This document shows, one piece after another, positions 1 through 10,400 of a stretch of 35,433 nucleotides of DNA. The notes under the pieces are model-generated. The model was given only the letters and a program-made list of their open reading frames with translations. It was not told where the DNA came from and searched no databases. The stretch is from Candidatus Woesearchaeota archaeon. GTDB lineage: Archaea > Nanobdellota > Nanobdellia > SCGC-AAA011-G17 > GW2011-AR17. The position numbers and the translations under genes were made by a program. The DNA lies in the NCBI GenBank assembly GCA_003694495.1, contig RFJO01000038.1, forward strand, positions 1 to 35,433, read 5' to 3'. How positions within the stretch are numbered: the stretch's first letter is position 1; each line of letters begins with the position of its first letter.

Positions 1-31
1 GTTAATTATTGTGTTATTTGCCACTGTTAAA

Positions 32-502
32 TTAAGACAAACAATAAACTAATTTGATGTTTAAGTCTGTAAGAGGAATGTTTTTGTCTTCAACTATATT
101 ATGTTTGCATTGAAGATCAATGTCCGGAATAGAAACTAATTCTTTGTCGTTGTTTTTAATTGTCATCTTTATTGTTTCCCTGGAATACTCTTTATTGAAA
201 AATGTTCTTAACATATTATCACTTTCATCTTTAACTAATGTACAACTATCTTCATACCCGCATATAGACTTGGATTCAGAACAGGCAACTATAACGTCTA
301 CCATGGTTTTTGAACTGCAGGGAGTATATTTAGTATAAGCCTGCAAAAAGTTGTTTAGTTGGATACTGATTATTGACTCTTCTTGTATGTTGCTTTTGGG
401 TTTTGAGGCAAACCTGAAAAAGAATGCTACCAAGACTAAAATTAAAATAATTATAACTAACAAACCTATCATTTCTCCGCCTTGTGCTTTCTTTTTAATC
501 AT
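32..502 (-). CDS. Small pilin-like exported protein (156 aa)
   Basis: Unrecognised protein, described from sequence. The N-terminus MIKKKAQGGEMIGLL is followed by an uninterrupted hydrophobic helix (about residues 11-30) and a soluble, charged C-terminal domain with several cysteines. Lys-Lys-Lys-Ala before Gln, with an acidic residue at about +4 of the presumed mature chain, fits the class III leader cut by archaeal prepilin peptidase (cleavage between A6 and Q7). It is the last gene of the minus-strand surface cluster and overlaps the preceding gene by 4 nt (ATGA), so translation is probably coupled. A membrane-anchored subunit of an extracellular filament or complex is inferred; a simple type II membrane protein is the alternative. 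Confidence 0.75.
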   Translation of the reverse strand: MIKKKAQGGEMIGLLVIIILILVLVAFFFRFASKPKSNIQEESIISIQLNNFLQAYTKYTPCSSKTMVDVIVACSESKSICGYEDSCTLVKDESDNMLRTFFNKEYSRETIKMTIKNNDKELVSIPDIDLQCKHNIVEDKNIPLTDLNIKLVYCLS

Positions 503-1053
503 TTTAAATATAATTTTAATCTAAGCTTGCCCATCCTGTAAGAGTTTATGCTCGGAAAGTATAAGGATACAGGAGTTTCCAGGATCTGAACGTTTTTCTT
601 GCCTTTTATATCTTCTTTGCCAGGCTCAAATAAAGTCCATTTGTCACAGTTGTCAGGGTATTCAGCTGAACGCATTAACTCTTCTGTGCATTCTGTGTCG
701 TTAACTTTTGGAGTTGGATAAGACTGGATGAAAGTTATGGATTTTTTGCATAAGCCTCTATTAAGATTTTTTATTGAGGGTTCGTTTTTGTAGGAGATTA
801 CTTTTGCAATGTCAACACAATCGTTATCATGAGCTTGGGTGCTGCATTTTATCTCGGGAAGGTTTAAGATTGAGGATAATTGTTCGCCTGTGCTCAACAC
901 GCAACTTTCTTCGCCAACTTTCTTTGTTTGGGATATGGAAGTTTTGAAAAAGAAGTACATGCCTAAGCCTATTATAATAAATATTACAAAAATTACCATG
1001 ATGCTTTCCATCATGCCTATCTGGCCTTTAGAAGATTTCAGGGCAATCACCAC
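499..1053 (-). CDS. Pilin-like exported protein (184 aa)
   Basis: Unrecognised. The leader reads ...KSSKGQIGMMES followed by a strong hydrophobic helix (about residues 16-36), then a soluble domain with about eight cysteines. Lys-Gly before Gln, with Glu at about +6, again resembles an archaeal type IV prepilin leader. The start is a GTG within a GGTGGTG context; the next GTG, one codon downstream, is equally possible. It overlaps the upstream gene by 26 nt and the downstream gene by 4 nt, so it belongs to one operon with the other pilin-like proteins. Function unknown; the context (giant Cys-rich surface proteins) argues for an extracellular role. Confidence 0.72.
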   Translation of the reverse strand: MVIALKSSKGQIGMMESIMVIFVIFIIIGLGMYFFFKTSISQTKKVGEESCVLSTGEQLSSILNLPEIKCSTQAHDNDCVDIAKVISYKNEPSIKNLNRGLCKKSITFIQSYPTPKVNDTECTEELMRSAEYPDNCDKWTLFEPGKEDIKGKKNVQILETPVSLYFPSINSYRMGKLRLKLYLK

Positions 1054-2059
1054 CTAATAATTTGTTGTTGTCTTCCAAGTTTTCTATAACTTGTTTGTAC
1101 TGGTTATAATCGTATTCACGGCTTCTTGCTAGTGAAAGTAAATTGTCCAAATCTCGGCCAAGCAAAGAGTAAGTGTTGCAGCTGTAGTAGTTAGGGTTGT
1201 TCTGAAGCAGAGTTTTTTTGTTGTTGTAAATCCTTGTTATTATTCCAAGTTTGTTTAATGCCATGTTGACCGAGTAAATATAAGACTTGGAATCTTCAGC
1301 AAAGATTGCGCCAATGAACATAGGAAGTTTCATGAACGGGTAAGAGTTGCCGTCTTCAAACAGTATAGTGCCATATTCTTTGTCATCGTCAAAAGTGACT
1401 ACCCTTACCTTGGCGTTGTCAATGTCTTTTAGCTTAGATTCTAAAGCTGAGTCTTGGGACAGTAAGATGAATGTTGGCTTGACTTTTAACAATTGCTTTT
1501 TTAATTCTGAAACCTTTAACGAATTTTTGTCAATTATCTCTACCCCAAACGCAGAAGGAATCTCTGTAGTGTATTCTTCTTCATTTCCGGCAAGCTCGTT
1601 TGCGAAATCTTCAGTGTCTGAATCGTAAATTATGAAGTATTTGTATTGAGAGTTTGTCAGGTAAAAAAAGTTGGTTACACTATAAGGAAACTGCCAGCGT
1701 TTTGTTAAAATGTATAAGGTTTTGCCTTTAAGGGTTTTAGGCGTGAAAAGGATTTTGTATGAATTAATTGATTTGGATGATGAGCCTGTCCTAAACTGAT
1801 AACGAAGTTTATTTTCTTTATCCGGCTTGAAGGTAAAGGTAACTATCCTGCCAAGATTGTAGTCCTGGTTGCTGTCGGTAGATGAGCCTAGAGCTGAAAG
1901 AACGTCGTCAAAACCTGAAACTAGCCTGAAAGATTCAATCGTAGATTGCTGGCCCATGTATTGTAGCCCAAACCTTATGAAGAACAATAAAAACATTGTG
2001 CCGACAATTAACGCGAAAATGTATTTGAATACGGGTGAAACCATGCCTCTTTTTTTCAT
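1028..2059 (-). CDS. Pilin-like exported protein with large soluble domain (343 aa)
   Basis: Unrecognised. From the ATG at 2059 the protein begins MKKRGMVSPVFKYIFALIVG, a basic leader with Arg-Gly and then one membrane helix, followed by about 310 residues of soluble alpha/beta-looking sequence ending in a short Cys-containing tail. A longer reading from a TTG at 2080 exists. The ATG is preferred because it gives a class III leader matching its neighbours, and because a TATA-like element (2082-2093) lies about 30 nt upstream, which suits a leaderless transcript. The helix motif (SPVFKYIFALIVG) resembles that of the next gene upstream (SQPFVYIFALILGG), so the two share a leader family. Role in the surface complex is unknown. 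Confidence 0.75.
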   Translation of the reverse strand: MKKRGMVSPVFKYIFALIVGTMFLLFFIRFGLQYMGQQSTIESFRLVSGFDDVLSALGSSTDSNQDYNLGRIVTFTFKPDKENKLRYQFRTGSSSKSINSYKILFTPKTLKGKTLYILTKRWQFPYSVTNFFYLTNSQYKYFIIYDSDTEDFANELAGNEEEYTTEIPSAFGVEIIDKNSLKVSELKKQLLKVKPTFILLSQDSALESKLKDIDNAKVRVVTFDDDKEYGTILFEDGNSYPFMKLPMFIGAIFAEDSKSYIYSVNMALNKLGIITRIYNNKKTLLQNNPNYYSCNTYSLLGRDLDNLLSLARSREYDYNQYKQVIENLEDNNKLLGGDCPEIF

Positions 2060-2081
2060 GTAAATAGTTAGACGTTCCAAT

Positions 2082-2093
2082 TGTATTTAAAAT
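2082..2093 (-). promoter_or_regulatory. TATA-like box inside the surface-protein cluster
   Basis: On the minus strand this reads approximately ATTTTAAATACA. It is centred about 30 nt before the ATG at 2059, matching the spacing of other leaderless promoters in this window. It suggests an internal promoter, so the last three pilin-like genes may be transcribed separately from the giant gene. Confidence 0.45.
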
Positions 2094-2642
2094 TTACCTT
2101 AACCCGACATAATCAGTCATTGTTTCAAGAATTATTTCTCCGCCGTTCTCGTAACAAAGAGGGTTGCCTTCAACAGGCTTGGCGTGTTTTAAGCTTAAAC
2201 CGTTCATTTCTGAAGATGATAATGGTAGGTACCATAAAATTTTGTTGTCGTCAGGTTTTTGGTTTTTTAACCTTAAATAAAACGACGTCTTGTCGTCGTT
2301 CATTCTTTTCAATGCGCCGGCTAAAGTGCCTTCACAGTCTTCAATCTCATCTTTCTTTTTCCTTTTAATCTTGCACTTAAGTTCAGTGCCGGGGTTAGAA
2401 AAACAAACGTACTTGACAGCTTTGCCAAGCAGGATTCTGATAGGTTTTGTGGTGCCTTCACTTCTTTGATAAATTACATTAACTTCTGTTTCAAGATCTT
2501 TTCGGAACTGGCCAAGCTCGCCTTTATCTGCAACGGTTTTTAAGTCCATGATAGCTTTAAACCCCCAAACTAAAATTAAGCCGCCAAGGATTAAAGCAAA
2601 GATGTATACAAACGGTTGCGACATTAATTGGCCTTTTTTCAT
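2094..2642 (-). CDS. Pilin-like exported protein (182 aa)
   Basis: Unrecognised. The leader is MKKGQLMSQPFVYIFALILG: Lys-Lys-Gly followed by Gln, then a membrane helix to about residue 30 and a mostly soluble domain with a basic stretch near residues 88-97 and four cysteines. The ATG is supported by a Shine-Dalgarno GGTGG 5 nt upstream. Its start overlaps the end of the 1332-aa giant protein by 4 nt (ATGA), directly coupling a pilin-like subunit to a giant Cys-rich protein. That coupling is the best local evidence that the two classes work together. No enzymatic motif is visible. Confidence 0.77.
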   Translation of the reverse strand: MKKGQLMSQPFVYIFALILGGLILVWGFKAIMDLKTVADKGELGQFRKDLETEVNVIYQRSEGTTKPIRILLGKAVKYVCFSNPGTELKCKIKRKKKDEIEDCEGTLAGALKRMNDDKTSFYLRLKNQKPDDNKILWYLPLSSSEMNGLSLKHAKPVEGNPLCYENGGEIILETMTDYVGLR

Positions 2643-5600
2643 TCTTCCACCAGGTTGATTATTTTGTATTCACCGCTGTTGCCGAACTTGTCTTTACATT
2701 GAACGTATAATGTCTTTTGTGAAGGGTCTAATGTGGCAATCTGGGTGGTGGAGTTTGTGCTGGAGAACCTTGTGCCTTCACCTAGCCTAAATCCAGGAGT
2801 GGTTAAATATTCGCATGTTGCTTCCTCGTCAAGTTTTATGTTTAGCTCTGTTAAAAATTCGTCATAGGTAAGAGAAATTATCTCTGGCTCGTATAAGTCT
2901 ATGTCAACCGTAAAGTTAACTTGAGCAGAAGCTTCGTTTGCGCCGCTGTCTTTGCATCTAACATAAAAGTTGTAAGAGTCTGGAGGCAAACCTTCAAGCA
3001 ATTGTTTGGATGTGGTTGAACCAGTTTCACTGAAAGCTACCATTTGGTCGTATGGCAAGTTATCGTTTGCAAAAGCGCACCAGGCTTTGCCGTTTTCAGC
3101 GCCGCCAATTGTTTTTGCTTCTAACGTAACTTTGTTTGTGTAAAATGTTTTTGAAACAGGTGAAGCGGATTCAATCTGTAAAGGGGATTTGCTGCCTACA
3201 ATTGTGAAAGGGTAACTTTCTTCGTTAGTGTTACGGTCTTCTTCTGGAGCAGAAGGTTTGTCTCTGCACTTGAAAAAGAAGTTGTTTACACGGTTTGTTA
3301 AGTTTGCAAGGTATGTTGTGCACTCGTAGCTGAAAGGGTACTTTGAAGTCTGGGAAAGAGGTTGTGTTGCGCAGTCAAACTCGTTCTCCATTAAGTCGTA
3401 ACCTGTGTCGCGCCTGCTCCATTTGCATGTTGACGGTTCGTTGACGTAAATGCTTAGCTTAAGTTCTGTCTGGTTGAAGCCGATGAAGGATTTGTCAGCC
3501 AGGCTTGTGAATTGGATTAATGGCGGAGTTAAGTCTGGGGATGGGTCGGTTGAAAATTCTATGAAATAATCGCGCTCGTTTTTGTTTGCGTGAGCGTCTT
3601 GGCATCTTACGTAAAGCTTGTAGTTGCCTTTGGTTAAGTTAGGGTTTGTTAAAAGCGAAGGCATGGAAAATGCTAAAGTGTGGTTGTATAAGTATAATGA
3701 TGTGCCGAAGAAGTCCGGCATTTTGTCGAACTTTGTGCCTTCGTTTATTGAATACTTACATTGTGCAGGCTCGTTGGTGGTAAAGGCTAATACAACAGGA
3801 CTGAAGGCTTTAATCTTTTCATTAATTTTGAAACCTTTGCTACCTTCTTTGCTAGTTTCTTCAATTGTTAATGGCAACATGTTAGCTTTGTCAGGAGTGA
3901 TTATAGGAGAGTTCACGTCGTTTGGGTCTATAGATACACAGGATTCGTTGCCAGTGCCTGCGTTGACAAGTTCACAGTTCTGGCCGAGGGACTTGCACCT
4001 GTACTCTGAGCATGGTTTGTAAGGGTTGTTGTTGCATTCTTCACATTGCGTGCTGCCTGGCGGAGCCTGCCATGGCAAACACTGGATCTGGTAAGTTACC
4101 TCAAAGTCTTTTGCACGGCCGTGTTCAACGCCTGTGTAGATTAATAAACCTGAAGAGATTAAGTTTAGTATGCTGCCAAAAATGCCAGCGCTGCCGTAGA
4201 TTGATTGGCTTTTGCCAGAGAAACCTTTACCGCAAATGTCATTGGATGCGCCTGCTCCAAGTTTGTTAAAAACTTCTTGAGCTGGTTTTGGGTATAAGGT
4301 TTTTACGTCTGGTGCACGAGCGCCAACTTTTGGTGTGGCGAACCCAGTGATGGATGTTATGGCGTTGCCAGTGATGGAGTCGATGCCGACTGCTGCAATT
4401 GCAACGTTGCTGTTCTGGTTAAGATTAATATCAACACCTGGTTCTGGAGATGATGAGGAATCTATATTGGCATTATTTTTTTCTTTTGTGAATTCATTTT
4501 GATTATTTGTGATTTTATTTGGATTATTTGTGACTTTATTTTGCTCTCCTTTTTTTGTTTGAGTGCTTTTTTCAGGTGTTTTGGATTTAGATGTTTTAGG
4601 CGCACATTTTTTCCCTAAGCTTGTTAATGCAGAAATGCCGCCAAACATGCCTTTACCAAATCCCTTGTACCAACTTTCGCCTTTTTTTGAACTTGCTACA
4701 GCACCCATAACTCCTGAAGTAACTATGCCTGCCACTCCTACCCAGAATGAAGCGTCCTTAACCAAATCGTCAGTTTTTGAAGTTTTCTTGTTGCTTGGCT
4801 TGTTGATGACAGTTTGCCAGTCGTTATAATCATTTTCATCTAACGCAAACTTTTCACCGTCTCTAAATGTTGTTTCAAAAGTTAAAGTGTTAATGTAACC
4901 AGTGTTAGGTTCGTTGGCAACGCCTAAAATGTTAAAATAAGCGCCACAGTCGCCTTGAGCTTTACAGTAATTGTTACCAGCAATGACCCATTTTTTGCTT
5001 AAGCATTCAGCGTTCTGGACAACCTTGGCGTTTTTCTTCAGCCATTCGTCCCTTTCACTTTTACTGACAAGTTTCTGGAAAGTGTTTTTCCAGCCGCCTA
5101 CCCTGTAAACAACTTTACATTCAGTGTTGGCCTTAGCGCAGACTTGAGCAGCGGAGGAAGATGGAGTTGGCGAGGATGCGCCTTTAGAGGTAGCAGCAGC
5201 CTTAATCTTTTTAGAAGTGGCTGAAGCAGAGCCCCAGTGTTTTAACCCTGGTGGCACCATAGGCACACAAACGCCGCCGGCGTCAGTTATACCTGATTCA
5301 AGCCAAACACAGTCCCTAAGGAATTCGTTGTTACAACAATCTTTTTTTAGCCGGATTAATGAAGAAGGTTCTTTCTTGCCCTGCTCTACTTTTATATCAT
5401 TTTTCATACCGGTTAATTTGGTTAAATCGTTACAATAAGAACAGTCCTGCCACCTGTTTGGCCTGCACGCTGCTTCAGTATACTCAGCGCCGGCTAACAT
5501 GAACGAGTCATAGTTGCGTAAAACATCTTCACCTAACACTCCTTGTACACAAATCTCTTCCCTGTAATCTTTACACGGCTCAACCTGAACTTCGCCGTTT

Positions 5601-6637
5601 ATGCATAACTGCTTGTAAAACCTTGAACCAACCTTGTCCCTAGCCAGTCCAACGTCTGAATCGTATAAGCACCAGCTTTCACCGTTTTTTTTGTCACCGC
5701 CTGAGTTGGGAGAGTATGGGTCGGCGTAAACATCTTTACACCCAAGACTTACACAAGTTGAACTGCCGACAGGCATGACTTTTTTATCGTCTTTGCCACA
5801 AACAGTGCTTGAAGGGAAGTCGCAGTTGCCGCAGTTAGGGTCGTAAGCGCCGGAAATCTTGCAACTGTCTTTCTCTGCTAAAACAAAACCGTCATTATAG
5901 GATTTTTTTCTGTCAGCGTCGTAAATGTTTTCACGATTGCCGCAACTGTCAAACCAGTAAACGTCTTCACCGACACAACCTGTGTCGTGCTGTTTAGTAC
6001 AACCGCAGTTTAACTGATCGTTGCTGCATAGCATGTCCTTGTAAAAACCAGGAACCTTATCTTTAGATTTGGTTGCGTTTAGCGAAGTTACGGAAGATGA
6101 TGCGCTAGGACAATTGCCTCGTGTGGTGAAAACGCATTTGTCTTCCTGGACACAACAGCCTACCTCTTGAGACTTGGTTTGATCTATGCAATCAACCTCA
6201 GTTTTGATATCGTCTTTAAAGTTCATACTAACGCCGGGGTAAAGTGAAGCGGTTTTCTTACACTGAACTTGTGTGACGAAAAATGCCTGGTCGCCAATGA
6301 TGCAACAACCTTTTTGGCACTGAGGGATTTCACAATTGGGTGAATCAGAATAAGTGCAGTTGGCTTCAGCTTCACACGCTGACCTGGGAGTGTTACTGTA
6401 GCATCTTCCAGTGTCGCTGGAGTACCCGCAACCTAGTTTGCAAAATGAAGTTGATTCACAGGAGGTTGGGGCAAACTTGAACCCTGATTCAATAGCGCAG
6501 TTGCTGTCGTCTGTCTCAATACAATAGTCGCCAGACTTGGTTTTTTCACAACAGCCGTTTATGGCTAGTACAGAACTGGCTAATAAAATTGTAACTATTA
6601 ATAATATTACTACATTTTTTGTTTTCAACCACTCCAC
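2639..6637 (-). CDS. Giant Cys-rich membrane-embedded surface protein (1332 aa), divergent paralogue
   Basis: Secreted protein with a Sec signal (hydrophobic 8-24, cleavage near VLA25). Domains in order: a Cys-rich ectodomain to about residue 480 with GCC modules, a YWFDSCGN motif and the block NGESWC...GSRFYKQ..CINGE; a GDCGAY motif; a hydrophobic segment about 628-650; an Asn/Lys/Ser-rich linker about 680-760 with ITGNA and ITGFA; a second membrane segment about 812-834; the motif W-x-PPG-x-x-QC-x-x-C; then four Ig-like repeats with paired cysteines (NEP-x-x-CxY ... YVRCxD) to the C-terminus. The start is GTG; a TTG at 6628 behind GGGGAG would give a more typical signal peptide. It is paralogous to the next two giant genes but carries the extra linker. 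An adhesin or cell-envelope structural role is inferred. Confidence 0.85.
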   Translation of the reverse strand: MEWLKTKNVVILLIVTILLASSVLAINGCCEKTKSGDYCIETDDSNCAIESGFKFAPTSCESTSFCKLGCGYSSDTGRCYSNTPRSACEAEANCTYSDSPNCEIPQCQKGCCIIGDQAFFVTQVQCKKTASLYPGVSMNFKDDIKTEVDCIDQTKSQEVGCCVQEDKCVFTTRGNCPSASSSVTSLNATKSKDKVPGFYKDMLCSNDQLNCGCTKQHDTGCVGEDVYWFDSCGNRENIYDADRKKSYNDGFVLAEKDSCKISGAYDPNCGNCDFPSSTVCGKDDKKVMPVGSSTCVSLGCKDVYADPYSPNSGGDKKNGESWCLYDSDVGLARDKVGSRFYKQLCINGEVQVEPCKDYREEICVQGVLGEDVLRNYDSFMLAGAEYTEAACRPNRWQDCSYCNDLTKLTGMKNDIKVEQGKKEPSSLIRLKKDCCNNEFLRDCVWLESGITDAGGVCVPMVPPGLKHWGSASATSKKIKAAATSKGASSPTPSSSAAQVCAKANTECKVVYRVGGWKNTFQKLVSKSERDEWLKKNAKVVQNAECLSKKWVIAGNNYCKAQGDCGAYFNILGVANEPNTGYINTLTFETTFRDGEKFALDENDYNDWQTVINKPSNKKTSKTDDLVKDASFWVGVAGIVTSGVMGAVASSKKGESWYKGFGKGMFGGISALTSLGKKCAPKTSKSKTPEKSTQTKKGEQNKVTNNPNKITNNQNEFTKEKNNANIDSSSSPEPGVDINLNQNSNVAIAAVGIDSITGNAITSITGFATPKVGARAPDVKTLYPKPAQEVFNKLGAGASNDICGKGFSGKSQSIYGSAGIFGSILNLISSGLLIYTGVEHGRAKDFEVTYQIQCLPWQAPPGSTQCEECNNNPYKPCSEYRCKSLGQNCELVNAGTGNESCVSIDPNDVNSPIITPDKANMLPLTIEETSKEGSKGFKINEKIKAFSPVVLAFTTNEPAQCKYSINEGTKFDKMPDFFGTSLYLYNHTLAFSMPSLLTNPNLTKGNYKLYVRCQDAHANKNERDYFIEFSTDPSPDLTPPLIQFTSLADKSFIGFNQTELKLSIYVNEPSTCKWSRRDTGYDLMENEFDCATQPLSQTSKYPFSYECTTYLANLTNRVNNFFFKCRDKPSAPEEDRNTNEESYPFTIVGSKSPLQIESASPVSKTFYTNKVTLEAKTIGGAENGKAWCAFANDNLPYDQMVAFSETGSTTSKQLLEGLPPDSYNFYVRCKDSGANEASAQVNFTVDIDLYEPEIISLTYDEFLTELNIKLDEEATCEYLTTPGFRLGEGTRFSSTNSTTQIATLDPSQKTLYVQCKDKFGNSGEYKIINLVEE

Positions 6638-6642
6638 TCCCC

Positions 6643-7404
6643 TTATGATGGTTCGCCTTGAACGGCAAACTGGAACATGAAATTGTCTTCACGCAGTTTT
6701 AGCCTGTAAATTTTGTCAGGGTAAGGTTTTTGAACATAAATTGTGTATTTTCCTAACTTTAACAACATATAAGTTAACTGGTCAAACTGGCCGGTTGTTG
6801 TTTCTTGATCTAAAATATCTTGCGCAACGTTGTAAAGATCGCCTAAAGGTTTGTCAACAATGTATGAAAATTTGTTGGTTGAAGCTTTCGCGTCAGAGAC
6901 TTTGGATTCAACTGTGACAGGGTACTCTAGGTCAACCAAAACCTGCAACGGCAAAATCTGTACAGAGACTTTAGGTTTGCCTTTAGTTTTAATGTTAACC
7001 CCGCGGACATTGTCAAAGTCTAAGCATTCAGGCAATGATTCTTCAATGGCTTTGCTAAGCTGAGATTCCATGTTTTGTAAAGTTAAAAGCCTGTTCCTGC
7101 AATAATCCTGGTCTTCAATATTAAAACAAAGGTAACTTATAGGAGTATCATTCCATAACCTGAAAGTGTCTTGGCTTGGAGACAAATAGCCGCCTTGCAA
7201 TGCTATCTTTTCAATAGGGCCTTTAGCAGAGTTTTCTAAACAAGATTCAACAATCTGTTTAACTTCTTTCATTTGAGCATTGATGCTTGTTTGAGATGAT
7301 GGCGGGATTATTTCTTTACGAAAACTTATAAGAAGAATTATTGTGGCTAGAATGACTATGCCTAAAATTACAAATATTGTTATCTGTCCTCTTTTTTTTA
7401 CCAT
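6643..7404 (-). CDS. Pilin-like exported protein (253 aa)
   Basis: The N-terminus MVKKRGQITIFVILGIVILA is a basic leader (KKRG) followed by Gln and a long hydrophobic helix to about residue 27, then a soluble domain with a few cysteines (about residues 55, 93, 101 and 126). From memory, the KKRGQITIF type of start recurs in DPANN genomes, but no function is known to me. It ends 5 nt before the 1332-aa giant gene and probably shares its transcript. Its own promoter lies at 7433-7445. The protein may be a minor pilin or assembly factor for the neighbouring giant proteins; this is inference from position. Confidence 0.78.
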   Translation of the reverse strand: MVKKRGQITIFVILGIVILATIILLISFRKEIIPPSSQTSINAQMKEVKQIVESCLENSAKGPIEKIALQGGYLSPSQDTFRLWNDTPISYLCFNIEDQDYCRNRLLTLQNMESQLSKAIEESLPECLDFDNVRGVNIKTKGKPKVSVQILPLQVLVDLEYPVTVESKVSDAKASTNKFSYIVDKPLGDLYNVAQDILDQETTTGQFDQLTYMLLKLGKYTIYVQKPYPDKIYRLKLREDNFMFQFAVQGEPS

Positions 7405-7432
7405 ATTCCTTAACTTTAATGTTAATTAAAGT

Positions 7433-7445
7433 AAATATTTAAACC
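7433..7445 (-). promoter_or_regulatory. TATA-box promoter for the 253-aa pilin-like gene
   Basis: The minus strand reads GGTTTAAATATTT, a good archaeal TATA box, centred about 34 nt before the start codon at 7404. It would drive the 253-aa gene and probably the 1332-aa giant gene. Confidence 0.55.
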
Positions 7446-7454
7446 TTGTGGTTT

Positions 7455-10400
7455 TTATACCGGTGGCTGGAGTTGCGTGCGTAGGAAAATTGTTGAAGAC
7501 ATTTCGTTGTCGTGAACATCTTTGCAGGTTAGGTAGATTTTTTCTGTAAGAGGGTCAACATTGATTGAAACAATTTGTGATGTGGGAAGCTGGGAGTAGT
7601 CTTCGTTGTTGGTTGAGTAGGAACATGAAGCGTCTTCGTTAAGCATAACCTCAAGTAATGCGCCAGTGTAAGATAATCCAGTAATCTCTGGAGGTTCAGT
7701 GTCAATATCTACTGTAAAAGAAAGGTTTTCCCGTGCTACATTGTTAGCAATGTCCCTGCATTCTATAATGTAATCATACTGTTGTTTTGTTAAGCCTGAT
7801 AAAACCTGGGTGTGGTAAGTTGAGTTTGTGTTAAAAAACTCAATGTTGTTGTAGTAACAGATTGATTTGCCGTTTAACGCGCCCTTGGCAGTTTTAACTT
7901 GCAAAGTAATGTTGGATGAATAAATTGTGCCTGACGGGGAAAGCGCTGTGATAATGAGAGGCTCGGCTTTGCTGGCGCGCCAAATGTAACTTTCAGAGTT
8001 TTCGTTTCTTACTTGTGAATTCTCTGGCTCGTCACGGCACCTGAAATAATATGTGTTTAAGCCGTCCCTTACTGGAAGTTTTACCTGGCACTCGGCGTAC
8101 TTTGAGTAAATGCTGTCAGGCGGCATTTCTGCACAGGTCATGTTTAACGGCATCTGGTCGAACGGCATGTCCTGGGTTGAGGCGCGGCAGGAAAACGGCG
8201 AGACTTCGTCTACAACTAAAGTTAAACTGGTTTCGTTTGCGTTGGCTGCAACGTAGCCCATGTCTGGTATAGAAGATGAGATTAGCCTTGGCGGTTCTAA
8301 GTCTGGCGCTCTGTCAGTTGAAAATTCTATGACGTAAGGTGGAGATCTTTTGTCGTCTTTAGGGTTGCCGTTGGCGTCTTTACAGATAACATAAAACTTA
8401 TAATCTGTTGCAGGCTGGAGGTTGCCAATGTAGTAGTTGTGGACTTTGTCAAAGTAACTTTCGTTGAAGCGTAAGCTTAAATCGTTAAAAGTGTACTTAA
8501 GTTCTTTGTCAAGCTTGCACATGGACGGTTCGTTGGTTTGTATGCCAAAGTATAGCTTGGAAAAGGCTGGAAGTTTTTTGCTGCCGATAAGATAACCGTT
8601 TTGTTTTTCCACAATGCTGTAGTCTGTGGTAATATCTTTGCCTTGATAAGTTAGCTTGAACGCCTCATTCCATGGGGTTATGATGGGTTTGTTAACATCG
8701 TTCGGGTCGGCTGCTATGCATTTTGGGCGAGATGTGCCTTCGTTTTCTTTAATGAACTTGCAACCTGCGCCCAGGGACATGCATTTGTATTCAGAGCACG
8801 GGCTCATCGGGTCTTCGTCGCATTTTGCACAATTGTCGCTGCCGGGGGGAGGTTGCCAAAGCTTGCACTCGGTTGTGACAGTGCGTTTTTGGTATTTCCT
8901 GAAAACGATTTCTGTTAACACTATGTAAAGTGTTACCAAAGCGCCGATGCCGGACACCCAGGAGGCAGCGCTGCTTGCTGCACTAGTGCCAATGGCTTTT
9001 AATATTAAGCCTGTAAGCTGGACAGTTATACCGATGCCTTTTGTTATTGCCTGGGCGATCTTTTTGTCTTTGTAAACATCTTCTGCGTTCAAGTTAGATA
9101 AATATAACTCTTTGTTTGCTTTATGCCATACTTCTTCAAACGCTCCAGCCATGGTTTGGTCAACTTGCATTTTGGGTTCTTCTGATTGACGGTTGTAGTA
9201 GGATGACTGGAACGATTTTCCCCTGTCAAAAATTATGTCCCAGCCTTGGTAAGAATGGTCCCAGCTGCGTAGGAAACCTTCTTTTGAAAAACCGCCAATG
9301 TAATTATAATGTGCGCCGCAATCGCCTATGCTTCTGCAATAGTTGTTCTGTTCTTTGATATAATCGTTACTGAAACATTCACAGTTGCCTTCTTTTACGC
9401 AAGACCATTTCCAGTTGGTGTAAATCATTTTGGTGAAAACGGTTGTGCATTTCTTGGTGGCAGTGCTGCATGTTTGGTCTGATGCTGTTTGCGTTGTGGC
9501 AGATTTGGTTTGTTTTTGCGGGTTCCAAAACCTGAACCCTGGCGGGTGCTGCGGGATGCATGTGCCAGAGTTTTCGTCGCCTGCCCAGAAACAGTCCCTT
9601 AAGTCTGACCTTTCACAACATTCTTTGTCAAGCTTCATTGCCAAAGCAATATCTTCAGGGCTTGTTTTGTCTTTGGCTGTGTTACATATAGTGGTGCAAT
9701 CTTTCCAACGGTTTTCTTTGCAGGCAGCTTCACTAAACAAGTAGTTCTGGGCAGTGGCAGAAATTTTGCCCTCAGCGGTTTCTTTAATGCCTGTGTTTAG
9801 TGTCTCGTAAACGTCTGATTGTAAACAAACCTCTTCACGGAAATCTTTGCATGGTTCTACTATTTCTTCACCGTTAATGCAAATGTGACGGTAATGCCTG
9901 GAACCAGGAAGGTCTAACGACGGGCCAATTGCGCCGTCAAACTCGCACCAACTTTCGCCGTTGATCCTTCTACCGCCGTCACCTTCAACTACAGGGTTGT
10001 CCCAAGTGGTGGGGCAGTCTAAACTTTTGCAAACATAATCGCCGTCTTGAGTTTGGCCGCATAATGTGCCCTTGGCATAATCACAATCTTCTGCAACTCC
10101 TTCAGGATTTCCACAGGAGTCAAACCAGTAAACGTCGTCAGTGCCGTCAAGGCAACCTTTGTACGAGTGAGCCTTGCATTGTTCGCATGGCAAGTTGTTG
10201 TTTGAACAAAATAAACCTTCATAAAACCCTTCCCCACCAATGCCGTCCTGCATGTTGCATGTTGCACGCGACGTCCAAACACATTCTTCGTTGGCAGACT
10301 TGACACAACAGCCCCTGTCAGCCTGGCGGCAAATGTCTGAGCATTCTTGCTCGGACTTGGATTGTCGGAAGTCTTTGCTAAGCTCCGGGTAGTCTAGAAG

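Noticed and set aside
2060..2080. TTG start at 2080 for the 343-aa protein
   Set aside because: It would put seven extra residues before the pilin-type leader and start close to the TATA-like element; the ATG at 2059 fits better.
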